Shown: positions 22,110 to 32,612, counted from the first letter of the stretch. The stretch is 64,000 bases of DNA from Undaria pinnatifida (GCA_012845835.1 JABAKD010000006.1:5386318-5450317), one strand, 5' to 3'. Translations and numbers: made by a program. The notes: generated from the sequence alone by a model not told the origin.

Positions 22110-23240
22110 CTAAAATCAAGCGAAACAACCTCGAAAACTTGCTACAATAACTTCCGAGCTGTATATTATTCCGTATGTAGACCGTTTCGGTTTCGACCAA
22201 ATTACTTTTTTAGGAATTATTAGTGTGGGGCGGTAGTGTTTGCAGAAGAAGAAAACGATGCAAAAATAGAGGCTGTCGAGTGCACGGCTTGCAGTATATA
22301 ACCCATCCGACAACGTGTTGTAGCATGTAGCATGTTGCATTCACCTCCTCAACGTCTCTGCCGAATAGAAACAACAAGAAAATATATTTTTTTCACGTGA
22401 GTCAAGAAGGGTTTCGAAGGACAGGAAAAAAAAAAGCGGTGTTGATAATAATACGTTCTGAAACGTGCGCGTGAGGTGTAACATTGCATTTATTTATAAT
22501 GCATCTATCCGACCTGCTGCTAATAATCTGCGAATAGCACGACGACGTTTTTACAAACAGATTTGGTTTGACGGACAAACTGACAATAATACTTGTGTTG
22601 GCGTGAGGGCGGTGACTATTAATAGGGTGGGATACTGTTTGCGAAATATTATAAAAATTAAAATACACTCCAGCTGTGAGATCGATTTCTTTTGTCGAAA
22701 CTCATATATAGCAGTAGTAATAGGACACAGCAAGGTAATATTGGGGTTGTCGCGTGCTCGGCTTGCTGTATGCTCGTTTTTCCATTCGAGAAAAATTAGA
22801 ATACCTGGTATGTTATTATGTGTACCAGGTAGCGCTCATTGCGCACTTCAACGTTCTTTCGGTACAGAAACAGCAGCAGCAAGGAAAAAAAACACGAAAA
22901 CCCATGGAATCAAGAAAAAAAATACAAGAATGAATGGGAAGAGAACGGCGTGCGTGCGCGCACTATGTATGGTGCCGTCGTGCGTGTAACAATTAGTGCA
23001 TCCATCCGACCGAGTGTTTTTTACTTCAAGTATTCCGTTCACAACACGAATCTACCGTACATTATTAGTATTACTTCGTGAAAATGCACCACCACCACCA
23101 CCACCACGTTTTTTTTTTGGCGGACAAACTAGGATTTTGGCGTTTTAGAGTGGGACAATGTTTGCCGAACGAATATGTTGGATAAGGGGCTGTGGCGTGC
23201 ACCGCTGACTACTCTGTGCTCCCTCATCCGATAGCCAAGT
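22110..23240 (-). repeat. Family G repeats with an embedded family A fragment
   Basis: Shared landmarks with 30880-31140 are CAACGTCT(C/T)T, GAATA(G/A)A-ACA and ATGCATCCATCCGA. A TACCTGGTA/TACCAGGTA pair occurs at 22802-22831. Within it, 22645-22700 is a minus-strand family A end whose peptide frame is broken by one extra base. A 174-codon plus-strand frame (22465-22989) crosses both repeats and is not credible. Confidence 0.45.
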
Positions 23241-23505
23241 ACATCGAGTGAGTGTTGGTGTAATAAGGCTCACAGAGTGAGGTGGTTTGCTCACGAAACT
23301 ATACGATACCCATTATTACCCTCTATCAAACTAAGGGCCATTCCTAACAAGCACAACAAACAAATGTCAGGAATCGTGGCACCAAAAAGTGACATTTTCG
23401 CGCATCGCGACATTGCCAGGAATCCTCGGTATGAGTAGTAAAGAGAAGATGTGGGGAAAGGAAATGGGCAAATGGTTGGCGGAAGATACCACTGGTTTTA
23501 TGGTG

Positions 23506-23746
23506 TGTGTGTGTGTGTTCTTCACATTAAACCGTTCTTCTACTCGTCGACACCCAGCACACCCAGTGTCCGTACTGATTCTTCACCCTAGAAAGATCAG
23601 CTCTGTGGTCACAAGCCACGACACAGAGATAATGCATCGTAATGCATTCGACAACGCAATGTCATGCCCTAGTACTGGGTACGACAGGCACAACATACAT
23701 ACGTCAGCAACAGAAATACATTGGAAGAGAGAAATACGAAATAAAC
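23506..23746 (+). mobile_element. 241-base retroposon with perfect 12-base target duplication
   Basis: The element begins with (TG)n and ends GAGAAATACGAAATAAAC. It is flanked on both sides by GGTTTTATGGTG (23494-23505 and 23747-23758). A gap-free copy lies at 43159-43400; I count one mismatch in 242 bases. A perfect target duplication and near identity mean recent insertion. I see no tRNA-type A or B box, so its promoter type is unknown. A frame across it (starting TLNRSSTRRHPAHPVS) is duplicated with it and is not evidence of a gene. Confidence 0.9.
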
Positions 23747-23867
23747 GGTTTTATGGTGCGATCATTCGACTTCATATTACAGCAGTAGGTACTACTGCTG
23801 CTTTAATTATGGAAAGATATTCGATTTACATCGGAACGGCATCCACGCTATATTGTCGGAGGGCGAA

Positions 23868-23940
23868 AAAAATAAATAATAATAATAATAATAATAGTAC
23901 GAATAGTTTTGAAAAAAATCACGATAATAATAAGAATAGT
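23868..23940 (+). repeat. (AAT)n-rich microsatellite
   Basis: AATAATAATAATAATAAT-type repeat with interruptions. Confidence 0.9.
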
Positions 23941-24099
23941 TGATGCCAGGATGGATGATGACGAAAAAAAACGTAGTTCTAGTTTTGAAAACGTAACAAC
24001 TACATACAGCAGTTGTAGTTCAGAATTAAAGGTTATATAGTACCACGATTGCAGTGCCAAGCCCGAAAAAGGTGACACATAATGAATGAGTTCCCCTCG

Positions 24100-24412
24100 T
24101 ATACCGGTCGGCCCGGTGGCGTATCAGGTTATCCTCGGGCCTGGTTTAGGTCAGTTTCGTGGGCTCGAATCCCCGCCGAGTGCATACTCGTATAAATTCG
24201 TGGGAACTTTTTCTTGTGCACAAGTTGACTGGTACGGAAAACGCGAAAGCGTGAGTTAGCAACACTCGATGAAAAATCGACGAGCAGTGGGATTGCTGAA
24301 CAACCCTATGCGCGATAACAATTGAAGGCAAGAACCGGGGGGGGGAAAGGGACGACACCTGTGACCACGCCTTGTCCAGAAGAAGCTGGAAAGTAGAAGT
24401 GCGAAAAAAACA
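24100..24412 (+). mobile_element. SINE-1, near full length
   Basis: A-box-like GGTGGCGTATCAGG and B-box-like GGGCTCGAATCCCC are followed by GCGATAACAATTGAAGGCAA, TGTGACCACGCCTTGTCCAG and an A-rich 3' end. The left flank has TTCCCCTCG and the right flank TTTCCCTCG, a possible imperfect target duplication. Confidence 0.8.
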
Positions 24413-24539
24413 ACTATATTTCCCTCGAGGGAAGGGCAGCTATAAGTACCTGTAAACCGAACAACTCCGGAATTATATACGTACGTCGTGTAAGAAATCA
24501 ACTCCTCCTTCCTGATCTATATCCCAGTAGTATGCATGT

Positions 24540-24640
24540 AGTATAGAAGTATCACAGACAGCTTGCGAAGATGAGTTTCGACAAAACCTTCGATCTCACA
24601 GCTGGAGTGTTTTTTTGTTTTTATAATAAAAATACTGAGT
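24540..24640 (+). repeat. Family A terminal fragment
   Basis: ATCACAGACAGCTTGCGAAG, then the peptide frame MSFDKTFDLTAGVFFCFYNK; only the terminal module is present. Confidence 0.75.
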
Positions 24641-24839
24641 GGTGGTCATGTGTTCGTACGTTCGAGCCTGCGCGGTAATAATTTTGACAATAGGTAGATA
24701 GGTCGATAGAGAGAGATACTTCGTATGTTATATGGTATAATATACAAATATATGTCTAACGAGGGCTTGACGGGGCAAAACTTTGCCGTCCACCCACATA
24801 TGATACATATATTTACATATATTTACATTTATATATATA
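24641..24839. other. AT-rich spacer
   Basis: TATA-rich sequence; no gene. Confidence 0.4.
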
Positions 24840-25460
24840 TGATAAACTGATGCATTATTTCCAAAACCGTCACATTTATCCCCTCAAAATAATGAATAGT
24901 TTCCACGCACATATTGAGCTGCCCCCCCCCCCGCCCCCGCCCCCCCCCCCCCCCCCCCCCAATAATAAACTGGTGCATTTTTTTTTTTTTTTTTCTTTCA
25001 AAACCGTCAGATTTATCCCCTTGAAAGGATTTATAGCTTACATGCACAAATCCCCCCCCCCTTCCCCCCCCCCCCCCTCCCTCCCCCCCCCCTCCCGCCC
25101 TCCTTTTGATCAAAACCAGGCCCCCACGTCCTTCAAAACTCCGCCCCCCCCCTCACCGGTTATTCGACTTACAAGATTCACTTGATAAAAGGATACATTT
25201 CCTTCCACAGCTGCTGTCCGATTTTGTCCCCCTCAGAAATGGGTTTTATAGTTTCCGCGCACAGACTGACTAAAATCACCCTGTTGACCCTGATAGCTAC
25301 ACTGTAGTTGTAAGGGGAGTCGCCGACCTATATCCTTAATGAGGACACACAACTTGTAATGCGCGCGATCGGAGTATCACACACAGCTTGCAAAGATGAG
25401 TTTCGACGAAATGTTCGATCTCACAGCTGGAGAGGAGTGTATTTTCATTTTTTATAATAT
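24840..25460 (+). repeat. Family A, full copy
   Basis: Two C-tract modules precede the core and terminal module. The peptide frame has a 5-base insertion (GAGGA) and, a few codons later, one extra T, so the frame is restored: MSFDEMFDLTAGEECIFIFY. The proline-rich frames come from the poly-C runs. Confidence 0.85.
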
Positions 25461-25474
25461 ATATACAGTACATA

Positions 25475-25975
25475 TAAACAAAACCGTCAGATTTATCCCC
25501 TTGAAGGATTTATAGTTTCCACGCACAAATTGAGCTACCCCGCCTGCCCCCCCCCCCCCCCCGCCCCTTCCCCCCCCTTCCCCCCCCTCCCCCCCCCCCC
25601 CACCCCCGATCCCTTTTTATCAAAACCAGGCCCTCACGTCCTTAAAAACTCCGCCCTCTCCTAACCGGCTATTCGATTTATTATAGGATTCACTTGATAA
25701 ACTGATGCATTTTCTTGCACAGCTGTCAGATTTTGTCCCCCTCAGAAACGGGTTTTTAGTTTACGAGCACAGACTGACTAAAATCACCCTGTTGACCCTG
25801 ATAGCTACACTGTAATTGCAAGGGGAGTCGCCGACCTATATCCTTAATGAGGACACACAACCCGTAATGCGCGCGATCGGAGTATCACACACAGCTTGCA
25901 AAGATGAGTTTCGACAAAATCTTCGATCTCACAGCTGGAGAGGAGTGTATTTTCATTTTTATAATATATTTGGGA
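25475..25975 (+). repeat. Family A, full copy
   Basis: Same module order, following the previous copy in tandem. It carries the same GAGGA insertion as the upstream neighbour but not the extra T, so the peptide frame shifts after LTAGEEC. The shared insertion indicates local tandem duplication. Confidence 0.85.
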
Positions 25976-26049
25976 TTTATTGACTATACTTTGAAGAAAT
26001 CAACTCCTTCTTCCTGATCTATATCCAAGTAGTATGCATCCCATCTATT

Positions 26050-27500
26050 TTATTAAAAAATGAAAATACACTCCAGCTAGCTGTGAGATCGAAGATTTCG
26101 TCGAAACTCATCTTTGCAAGCTGTGTGTGATACTCCGATCGCGCGCATTACGAGTTGTGTGTCCTCATTAAGGATATAGGTCGGCGACTCCCCTTACAAC
26201 TACAGTGTAGCTATCAGGGTCAACAGGGTGATTTTAGTCAGTCTGTGCTCGTAAACTAAAAACCCGTTTCTGAGGGGGACGAAATCTGACAGCTGTGGAG
26301 GGAAATGTATCCTTTTATCGAGTGAATCTTGTAAGTCGAATAACCGGTGAGGGGGAGGGGCGGAGTTTAGAAGGACGTGGGGGCCTGGTTTTGATCAAAA
26401 GCGAGCGGGTTTGGATGGGGGTGGGGGGGGGGTGGGGGGGGAAGGGGGGGGGAATTTGTGCATGTAAGTTATAATCCTTTCAAGGGGATAAATCTGACGG
26501 TTTTGCACCAGTTGATTATTGGGGGGGGGGGTTGGGGCGGGGGTGGGGCGTGTGGGGCAGCTCCATATATGCGTGGAAACTATACATTATTTTGAGGGGA
26601 TAAATGTGACGGTTTTGGAAATGATGCATCAGTTTATCATGTATATCCTGGGGTAAGTCGTACAATCAGTGAGTAGAGAGAGGGCGGAGTGTTCGAGGGG
26701 GTGGGGTTGGGATGGGTTGGGGGGGGGGGAGGTGGGGGGTGGGGGCGGAGGGGGCGGGGGAGGGGGGGGGGGGGGAAGGGGGGGTTTTAGATGAGGGGTT
26801 TGTTATACGTGTGGTGCTAGGTCTAGGCGATGGTGTGGGTGATGGGGAAGAAGGGGGTGTTCGGGGCGGGGGGGGGTGGGGGAAAGCAGCGGCATGGATG
26901 GCTCTCGAAAGATAATGAGGTGATATCCAGTGCGTGAAGTGTTTATTAATCTGGCGGATTTCGATATTTGGTGGGGCTTTTGAGTAAGGGAGAGCGAGAG
27001 GGGGGGGGCGGGGGGGGGGGGGGGAGATTTTTTAGCAGGTTTAGGTCACAAATAATATTCAAATACACTTCGGCTGTGAGATCAAAAATATGTAGGGGCT
27101 TGTTGTGCGCGTGGTGCTAGGCCTAGGCGATCGTGCGGGTGGTTGGAAAAGAGGGGGCGTTGAAGGGGGGGGGGTCGGGGGGAAAAGAATTGAAAACTAC
27201 GTCATGGATGGTCAGAAAGATAATGACGTGATATCAACTGCGTGTAGGTGTTTATTACTCTGGCCGATTTCGATTGTGAGTGGGGCGTTTGGACAAACTA
27301 GGCGGAAGGGGGGGGGGATCGGGGGACGGGGGGGGGGGACGGGGTGGGGGGGGGGAAGGGTTGGGTTTTTTCATGAACAAGAGGGGTCAGGGGAGGGGGA
27401 GGGGAGGGGGGGGGGGGGCGGGGGGCGGGACATTTCAATATGTGCGCGGAAACTATAAATCCTCAAAGGGGACAAACCTGACGATTGAAGCAATATGACA
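26050..27500 (-). repeat. Family A, long inverted copy
   Basis: Reading the reverse strand, the terminal module (MSFDEIFDLTAS, then a 4-base insertion) lies at 26050-26115, followed by the core and several G/C-tract modules out to 27500. It faces the two plus-strand copies upstream, making a large inverted arrangement with a spacer of about 80 bases. Glycine-rich frames are translations of G runs. Confidence 0.8.
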
Positions 27501-27653
27501 TCCCTTTATATCATCTGGCTTGTAATGTTTACTATTCTAGAAGGTAGGCAGTATATAGGGGGAGGCATCGTCACGGACACTGACTGGTTGTTGTGTGCTC
27601 GATGTATGACGTATGATGGGTGAAATGATCAGTTTAATTAATGCGAAGAACGT
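27501..27653. other. Spacer
   Basis: No feature seen. Confidence 0.3.
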
Positions 27654-27918
27654 CGCGTGCTACGATACGGGTGCCTCAGTTTACTTTTGAGGTTCCTCAG
27701 TTTGGTAGCTTCTAGACATCTCCCAAAAACTGATATGGAGGAAAATTAAAATTTCCTTCCGTCGTATGAAAAATCCCATGGCCTGGGTACACTAACGACA
27801 ATCATTTGCGAAAAAATAAATGTGTTGGTATTTTTTTCCCGACGATTTTGGGTTAAGGAGCCCCGTCCTTCAGAAACCATTTTCGCCAAAAAACGGTATA
27901 CCTCTATAGTAGTACGCG
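27654..27918. mobile_element. Family C MITE with terminal inverted repeats
   Basis: The left end CGCGTGCTACGATACGGGTG is the inverted form of the right end CCTCTATAGTAGTACGCG. The interior holds CCCATGGCCTGGGTACAC, CGACGATTTTGGGTTAAGGA and CGTCCTTCAGAAACC. Four other copies (28.1, 32.3, 46.4 and 49.6 kb) share interior and ends. No transposase is present, so it is non-autonomous. Confidence 0.75.
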
Positions 27919-28082
27919 TCGTGAAAACACATGTTCGATTATTAACTACGTCTGCTAACTAACTGCAGACGCAGACGCCCAATATTTCAAGGATTAACCA
28001 CGTATGAGGTGGACGGGAGGATCTTTTTCTTTTTCTTTTTCCGCATGTGATCATGTTTTTTTTTGCGTTAACGCTACATCGG

Positions 28083-28247
28083 GTGAAAAAATCCCATGGC
28101 CCAGGTATGCAACGACAATCATGGGGAGAAAAAATCGTCCATTATATTTTTTTTTCCGACGATTTTGGTTTAAAGAGCCCCGTCATTCAGAAAACGTTTT
28201 CGCCAAAAAAAGGTATACCTTAATACCTCTATCGTAGCCTGCGTTGA
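28083..28247. mobile_element. Family C MITE, left-truncated copy
   Basis: AAAATCCCATGGCCCAGGTA, CGACGATTTTGGTTTAAAGA, CGTCATTCAGAAAAC and the right terminal repeat ACCTCTATCGTAGCCTGCG. The left inverted repeat is missing. Confidence 0.7.
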
Positions 28248-28289
28248 ACACACACTGTAGGTGCCATTTCCTTTTTTGTTCACACTTAC

Positions 28290-28650
28290 TTCAATTTTTT
28301 CCAGCTTCTTCTGGACAAACAAGCCGTGTGGTCACAGGAGAGGAGGTGTCGTTTCCCCCCCCCCCCCGCCCCCCCGGTTCTTGCCTTCAATTTTTGTCGC
28401 GCATACAAAGATAGGGTTCGTTCAGCAATCCCACCACTGCTCGTCGATTTTTCATCGAGTGTTGTTGCTAACTCACGCTCTTCTCGCGCTTTCCGCAAGT
28501 CAATTTGTGAGTAAGAAAAAGTATCTTCTACGAATTATGAGTATGCACTCGGGGGTATTCGAACTCACGAAACTGACCTATACTATCTATATACACCAGG
28601 CTCGAGGACAACACTATAGGCTAACGGGGCGACTGGCCTACGTACATACC
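28290..28650 (-). mobile_element. SINE-1, minus-strand copy
   Basis: Reverse of the SINE-1 order: CCAGCTTCTTCTGGACAA, the C-run, TTGCCTTCAATTTTTGTCGC, TCATCGAGTGTTG, and the B-box complement GGGGGTATTCGAACTCACG near 28548. The head near 28620 is degraded. The 134-codon plus-strand frame is the SINE read through. Confidence 0.75.
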
Positions 28651-29039
28651 ATGCACGATATATAGCTCCACCAAACGCAGTAGCATATATATGCCTAACA
28701 AAGTAAAGTCACCCTCGCGTTCAAAAGTGGTGACATCGCATGCATGCCCACGTCACCTCGCTTGGTGTGTTCGTAAGATTTATCGCGCTGTCTTAGAGTT
28801 GGCGACCTCAGAGCCCCACATCGGCGCGGTAAAAATCATAGGCGTAAAATCGTATATGTGGGACAATAATAATGTGAAAAGGAGGTACAGACAGATATGT
28901 TAAAATTGCGGTAAACCGCACTACCAACTTTATTACGTAGGGTATTCCGTACATGCCGTCTGCATGATCGCCTCCCAACCTATGCCAAGCGAAGAATGAC
29001 TAAAGAAGTAACGTAATTGAGCGCGTGTACACTAAGCGC
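28651..29039. other. No feature seen
   Basis: Single-copy spacer. Confidence 0.3.
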
Positions 29040-29233
29040 TCCTTTCAAAACAATAACGATCGCATTTCTCCCTTTCGCTCTCAATGGCCGTGATATTGCA
29101 TGACCACATCACCTCGCCTGTTGTATTTATTTGGCAATATGTATCTCTTTCTTATAATTAGCGATGTCAGAAAATAATGGTATCGACATGATTGTACCAA
29201 TCGATCGAAATATTCTATCTTTCGATTCATGTG
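29040..29233 (+). repeat. Duplicated segment P, copy 1, running into the gap
   Basis: It starts TCCTTTCAAAACAATAACGA and includes GCATGACCACATCACCTCGC. It matches 32733-32945 closely and is cut by the gap after CTTTCGATTCATGTG. Confidence 0.85.
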
Positions 29234-29733
29234 NNNNNNNNNNNNNNNNNNNNNNNNNNNNNNNNNNNNNNNNNNNNNNNNNNNNNNNNNNNNNNNNNNN
29301 NNNNNNNNNNNNNNNNNNNNNNNNNNNNNNNNNNNNNNNNNNNNNNNNNNNNNNNNNNNNNNNNNNNNNNNNNNNNNNNNNNNNNNNNNNNNNNNNNNNN
29401 NNNNNNNNNNNNNNNNNNNNNNNNNNNNNNNNNNNNNNNNNNNNNNNNNNNNNNNNNNNNNNNNNNNNNNNNNNNNNNNNNNNNNNNNNNNNNNNNNNNN
29501 NNNNNNNNNNNNNNNNNNNNNNNNNNNNNNNNNNNNNNNNNNNNNNNNNNNNNNNNNNNNNNNNNNNNNNNNNNNNNNNNNNNNNNNNNNNNNNNNNNNN
29601 NNNNNNNNNNNNNNNNNNNNNNNNNNNNNNNNNNNNNNNNNNNNNNNNNNNNNNNNNNNNNNNNNNNNNNNNNNNNNNNNNNNNNNNNNNNNNNNNNNNN
29701 NNNNNNNNNNNNNNNNNNNNNNNNNNNNNNNNN
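29234..29733. other. Assembly gap, exactly 500 N
   Basis: The round length indicates a placeholder. Both flanks match a continuous paralogous region at 32733-33310, in which the corresponding interval is about 350 bases. Confidence 0.98.
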
Positions 29734-30080
29734 CTCCTCCCCCCCCCCCCCCCCCCCCTTGTTCCCCGCCCAGTTCGTTCAAACGCCCGGCCAACAATCT
29801 AAATCGGCCAGAGAGTAATAAACACTTCTAAGCAATTGATATCACGTCACCATCTTTCTAACCATCCATGACGTAGCTATCATGCATCCCCCCTCCCCCC
29901 CTCCAACGCCGCCTCCTTCCCCACACCCCGCACGATCGCCTAGACCCAGCACCGCGCGTATATCAAGCCCCTACATATATGATTAATACGCGCGATCGGA
30001 GTATGATGCACAATGTTGCCAAGATGAGTTTCGACCAAATCTTTGATCTCATAGCTGGAGTGTATTTTAGTATTACATGT
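29734..30080 (+). repeat. Family A module set after the gap
   Basis: C-run, GTTCCCCGCCCAGTTCGTTC, CCTAGACCCAGCACCGCGCG, then a terminal module reading MSFDQIFDLIAGVYFSIT. The 82-codon frame starting there runs into the next C-tract and is not credible as a gene. Confidence 0.75.
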
Positions 30081-30870
30081 TACCTAAACCTCTTGAAAAA
30101 CCTTCCCCCCCCCCCCCCCCCCTTTCTTTTTCCCTCGCTCTCTTGCCCAAACGCCTCACCTAATATCGAAATCCGCCAGAGGAATAAACACTTCCACACC
30201 GTGGATATCGCCTCACTATCTTTCTAGAGCCGTCCATGCCGCTGCTGCAACCCCCCCCCCCCCCCCGCCCCCCAGCCCCCTCCTTCCACACCACCCGCAT
30301 CATCGCCTCGACCTAGCACCACGCGTATAGCAAGCTCCTATCTGATACACGTATATGCGACCTAAACCTGTTGGAACCCCCCCCCTTTTCGAACATTCCC
30401 TCCCTTCTCCTAACCGATTGTACGACTTACAGGATATACGTGATAAACTGATGCATTCCTTCCACAACCGTCAGATTTGTCCCCTTTTAAGGGTTTATAG
30501 TTTCCGCGAACAGATTGAGTCCCCCCCGCTCCCTCTTGTTCGAACCCCGGTCCCCACGCCCTTAAAACCTCCGCCCTCCCCTCACCGGTTATACGACTTA
30601 CAGGATATATATACTTGATAAACTGATGATGCATTTCCTTCCACACACACAGCTGTCATATTTTGTCCCCCTCACAAACGGGTTTTACAGCTTCCGCGCA
30701 CAGACTGCCTAACATCACCCTGTTGACCCTGATAGCTACATTGTAGTTCCAAGGGGCGTCGCCGACCTATATCCTTAATGAGGACACACACCCCGTACTA
30801 CGCGCGATCAGAGTATCGCACACAGCTTGCAAAGCTGGAGTGTAATTATTTTATTTTAATTAATATAGTC
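30081..30870 (+). repeat. Family A, copy with deleted peptide segment
   Basis: Modules run through CACAGCTGTCATATTTTGTC and GGCGTCGCCGACCTATATCC to CACACAGCTTGCAAAGCTGG. About 30 bases that normally hold the peptide start are missing. Confidence 0.75.
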
Positions 30871-30879
30871 TATATATTA

Positions 30880-31140
30880 AAAACATGAAAAAATAGCATA
30901 TATAATACTCCTGGAGTATGTAGCATTCAAGTAGTAGTTCTTCAACGTCTTTCGGAATAAAGACATACCTGGTATAATACAAAAACAACAACACAAGGAG
31001 AGCAACAAAGCCCATCGCATGGAGAACAAGAAGGGTTGGGGTTTGGAACAATTAGAAAGAAAGCGGTACGCGGTGTACGCACGTACGCACGCATGTATGT
31101 ACGTACGTATTACGCGTAATGCATCCATTCCATCCGAGTT
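30880..31140 (-). repeat. Family G repeat
   Basis: GTTCTTCAACGTCTTTCGGA, TACCTGGTA at 30966, and ATGCATCCATTCCATCCGAG are shared with 22.1-23.1 kb. Confidence 0.45.
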
Positions 31141-31159
31141 GCTAAAAAAACATAACGGT

Positions 31160-31177
31160 AGCAGAGTGGTAGTAGTG

Positions 31178-31218
<41 letters not shown>

Positions 31219-31234
31219 CGTCGTCGTCGTCGTC

Positions 31235-31265
<31 letters not shown>

Positions 31266-31425
31266 CAGTAGTAGTGGTAGCAGTAATAGCAGTAGTAGTA
31301 GTGGTAGTGGTAGTAGTAGTAGTCGTAATAGTAGTAGTAGTAGTAGTAGCAGCAGTAGTAGTAGTTGTAGTAGTAGCAGTAGCAGTAGTAGTGGTAGTAG
31401 TAGTAGTAGTAGTAGTGGTAACATG
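31160..31425 (+). repeat. (GTA)n-type microsatellite with GTC and GTG variants
   Basis: About 265 bases of GTA triplets with GTC, GTG and GCA interruptions. All frames through it are low-complexity. Confidence 0.95.
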
Positions 31426-31529
31426 ACGACACACGCACGACGATTAAAGTTGGCAGATCCGATCAATTGCGACAGAGACAAGCGACAACAACCTGTCTGT
31501 TGTGTTTAGCACTACTATACTAAAAAAAT

Positions 31530-31825
31530 AAAATACAGCAATCGAAGATTTTGTCGAAACTCATCTTTGCAACAAGCTGTGTGTGATATTCCGATCGCGC
31601 GTATTACGAGTTGTGTGTCCTCATTAAGGATATAGGTCGGCGACTCCCCTTACAACTACAGTGTAGCTATCAGGATCAACAGGGTGATGTTAGGCGGTCT
31701 GTGCGCGGAAACTATACAACCCGTTTCTGAGGGGGACAAAATCTGACAGCTGTGGAAGGAAATGCATCAGTTTATCATTCTATATTATAAAAAATGAAAA
31801 TACACTCCAGCTATAGACTACAGTC
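31530..31825 (-). repeat. Family A, short minus copy and adjacent end
   Basis: The minus strand has CGAAGATTTTGTCGAAACTC, GTCCTCATTAAGGATATAGG and GGAAACTATACAACCCG. A second terminus (ATGAAAATACACTCCAGC) sits at 31795-31812, next to TATAGACTACAGTCTATG. Confidence 0.75.
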
Positions 31826-31987
31826 TATGTCATAATGTTGATGTTGGTGTTGTGCTGGTCAGTTGGTGTGCTGACAAGAAAAGTATTCGGCGTGCCGTCA
31901 TCCTGTCTCTGTGCTTGGTTTTGTTGTGCGTTCGTACGCATCTGTGCTGATGATTTTAAGTATTAGTAACCTGCCAGTCAGCGCATA

Positions 31988-32147
31988 AAGCCGGTCGCCC
32001 CGGTGGTCTTCTAGTAGTAGCAGTAGTAGCAGCAGCAGCAGTAGTAGTAGTCGTAGTAGTGGTAGTAGCAGTAGTAGTAGTAGTAGTAGTAGTAGCAGCA
32101 GCAGCAGCAGTAGTAGTAGTCGCAGTAGTGGTAGTAGCAGCAGCAGC

Positions 32148-32179
<32 letters not shown>

Positions 32180-32260
32180 CAGCAGCAGTAGCAGTAGTAG
32201 TAGCAGTAATAGCAGTAGTAGTGGTAGCAGTAGTAGTAGTAGCAGCAGCAGTAGTACATA
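31988..32260 (+). repeat. SINE-2 tRNA head fused to an expanded GTA/GCA microsatellite
   Basis: AAGCCGGTCGCCCCGGTGGT is the 5' head of SINE-2. The next bases, CTTCTAGTAGTAGCAG, run into about 250 bases of GTA/GCA triplets instead of the SINE body. The A-box segment of intact copies is GGTCTAGTGGTT, so the triplet run may have grown from that CTAGT. Confidence 0.7.
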
Positions 32261-32261
32261 G

Positions 32262-32612
32262 AGGCGTGCTAAGATAGAGGTATACCTTTTTTTGGCGAAC
32301 AAGATTTCTGAATGACGGGACTCCTTAATTAACCAAAAATCGTCGGAAAAATCGGCATTAATTTTTTTTCGTGATTCTCGTCGTGTACCTCGGGCATGGG
32401 ATTTTCCTTCCGGTGGCATTTTTGTTCTTCTCCAAACCATTTTTTGGGAGACGTCACCCCTTTAGAGCCCCCGAACCCCTCCCTATACTAAATCCAAGTG
32501 ATTTTGTCCCCAAAAACGGGCTTCCAGTTGTAAAGGGGTTAAGCTCCCAAATAATTGAGGAACCTCAGAAGGAAAAAAAGTGGTGTACCTCTATTATATC
32601 GTAGCACGCGGC
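32262..32612. mobile_element. Family C MITE carrying a nested insertion
   Basis: The left end is GCGTGCTAAGATAGAGGTAT and the right end ACCTCTATTATATCGTAGCA. The interior follows the family in reverse order, with GGACTCCTTAATTAACC and CGTCGGAAAAATCGG. An 82-base piggyBac-like MITE is inserted at 32457-32538. Confidence 0.75.
32457..32538. mobile_element. piggyBac-like MITE, 82 bases, nested copy
   Basis: It starts CCCCTTT and ends AAAGGGG, with GTCA on the left and TTAA on the right. The copy at 45569-45650 is exactly the same length and has TTAA on both sides. TTAA target sites with CCC..GGG termini are the hallmark of the piggyBac superfamily. The superfamily call rests on termini only. 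Confidence 0.65.

Noticed and set aside
22465..22989. 174-codon frame
   Set aside because: It crosses two family G units and a family A fragment.
23389..23943. 184-codon frame
   Set aside because: It runs through the 241-base retroposon and an (AAT)n tract; the open frame was created by the insertion.
29081..29831. Frames of 200-238 codons spanning the gap
   Set aside because: Nearly all codons are N; the frames exist only because of the placeholder.
30877..31481. Poly-Thr, poly-Val, poly-Leu and Tyr-rich frames
   Set aside because: All are registers of the GTA-type microsatellite.
31898..32440. 180-codon Leu-rich frame
   Set aside because: It crosses a MITE, a triplet repeat and a SINE head; it is not a gene.
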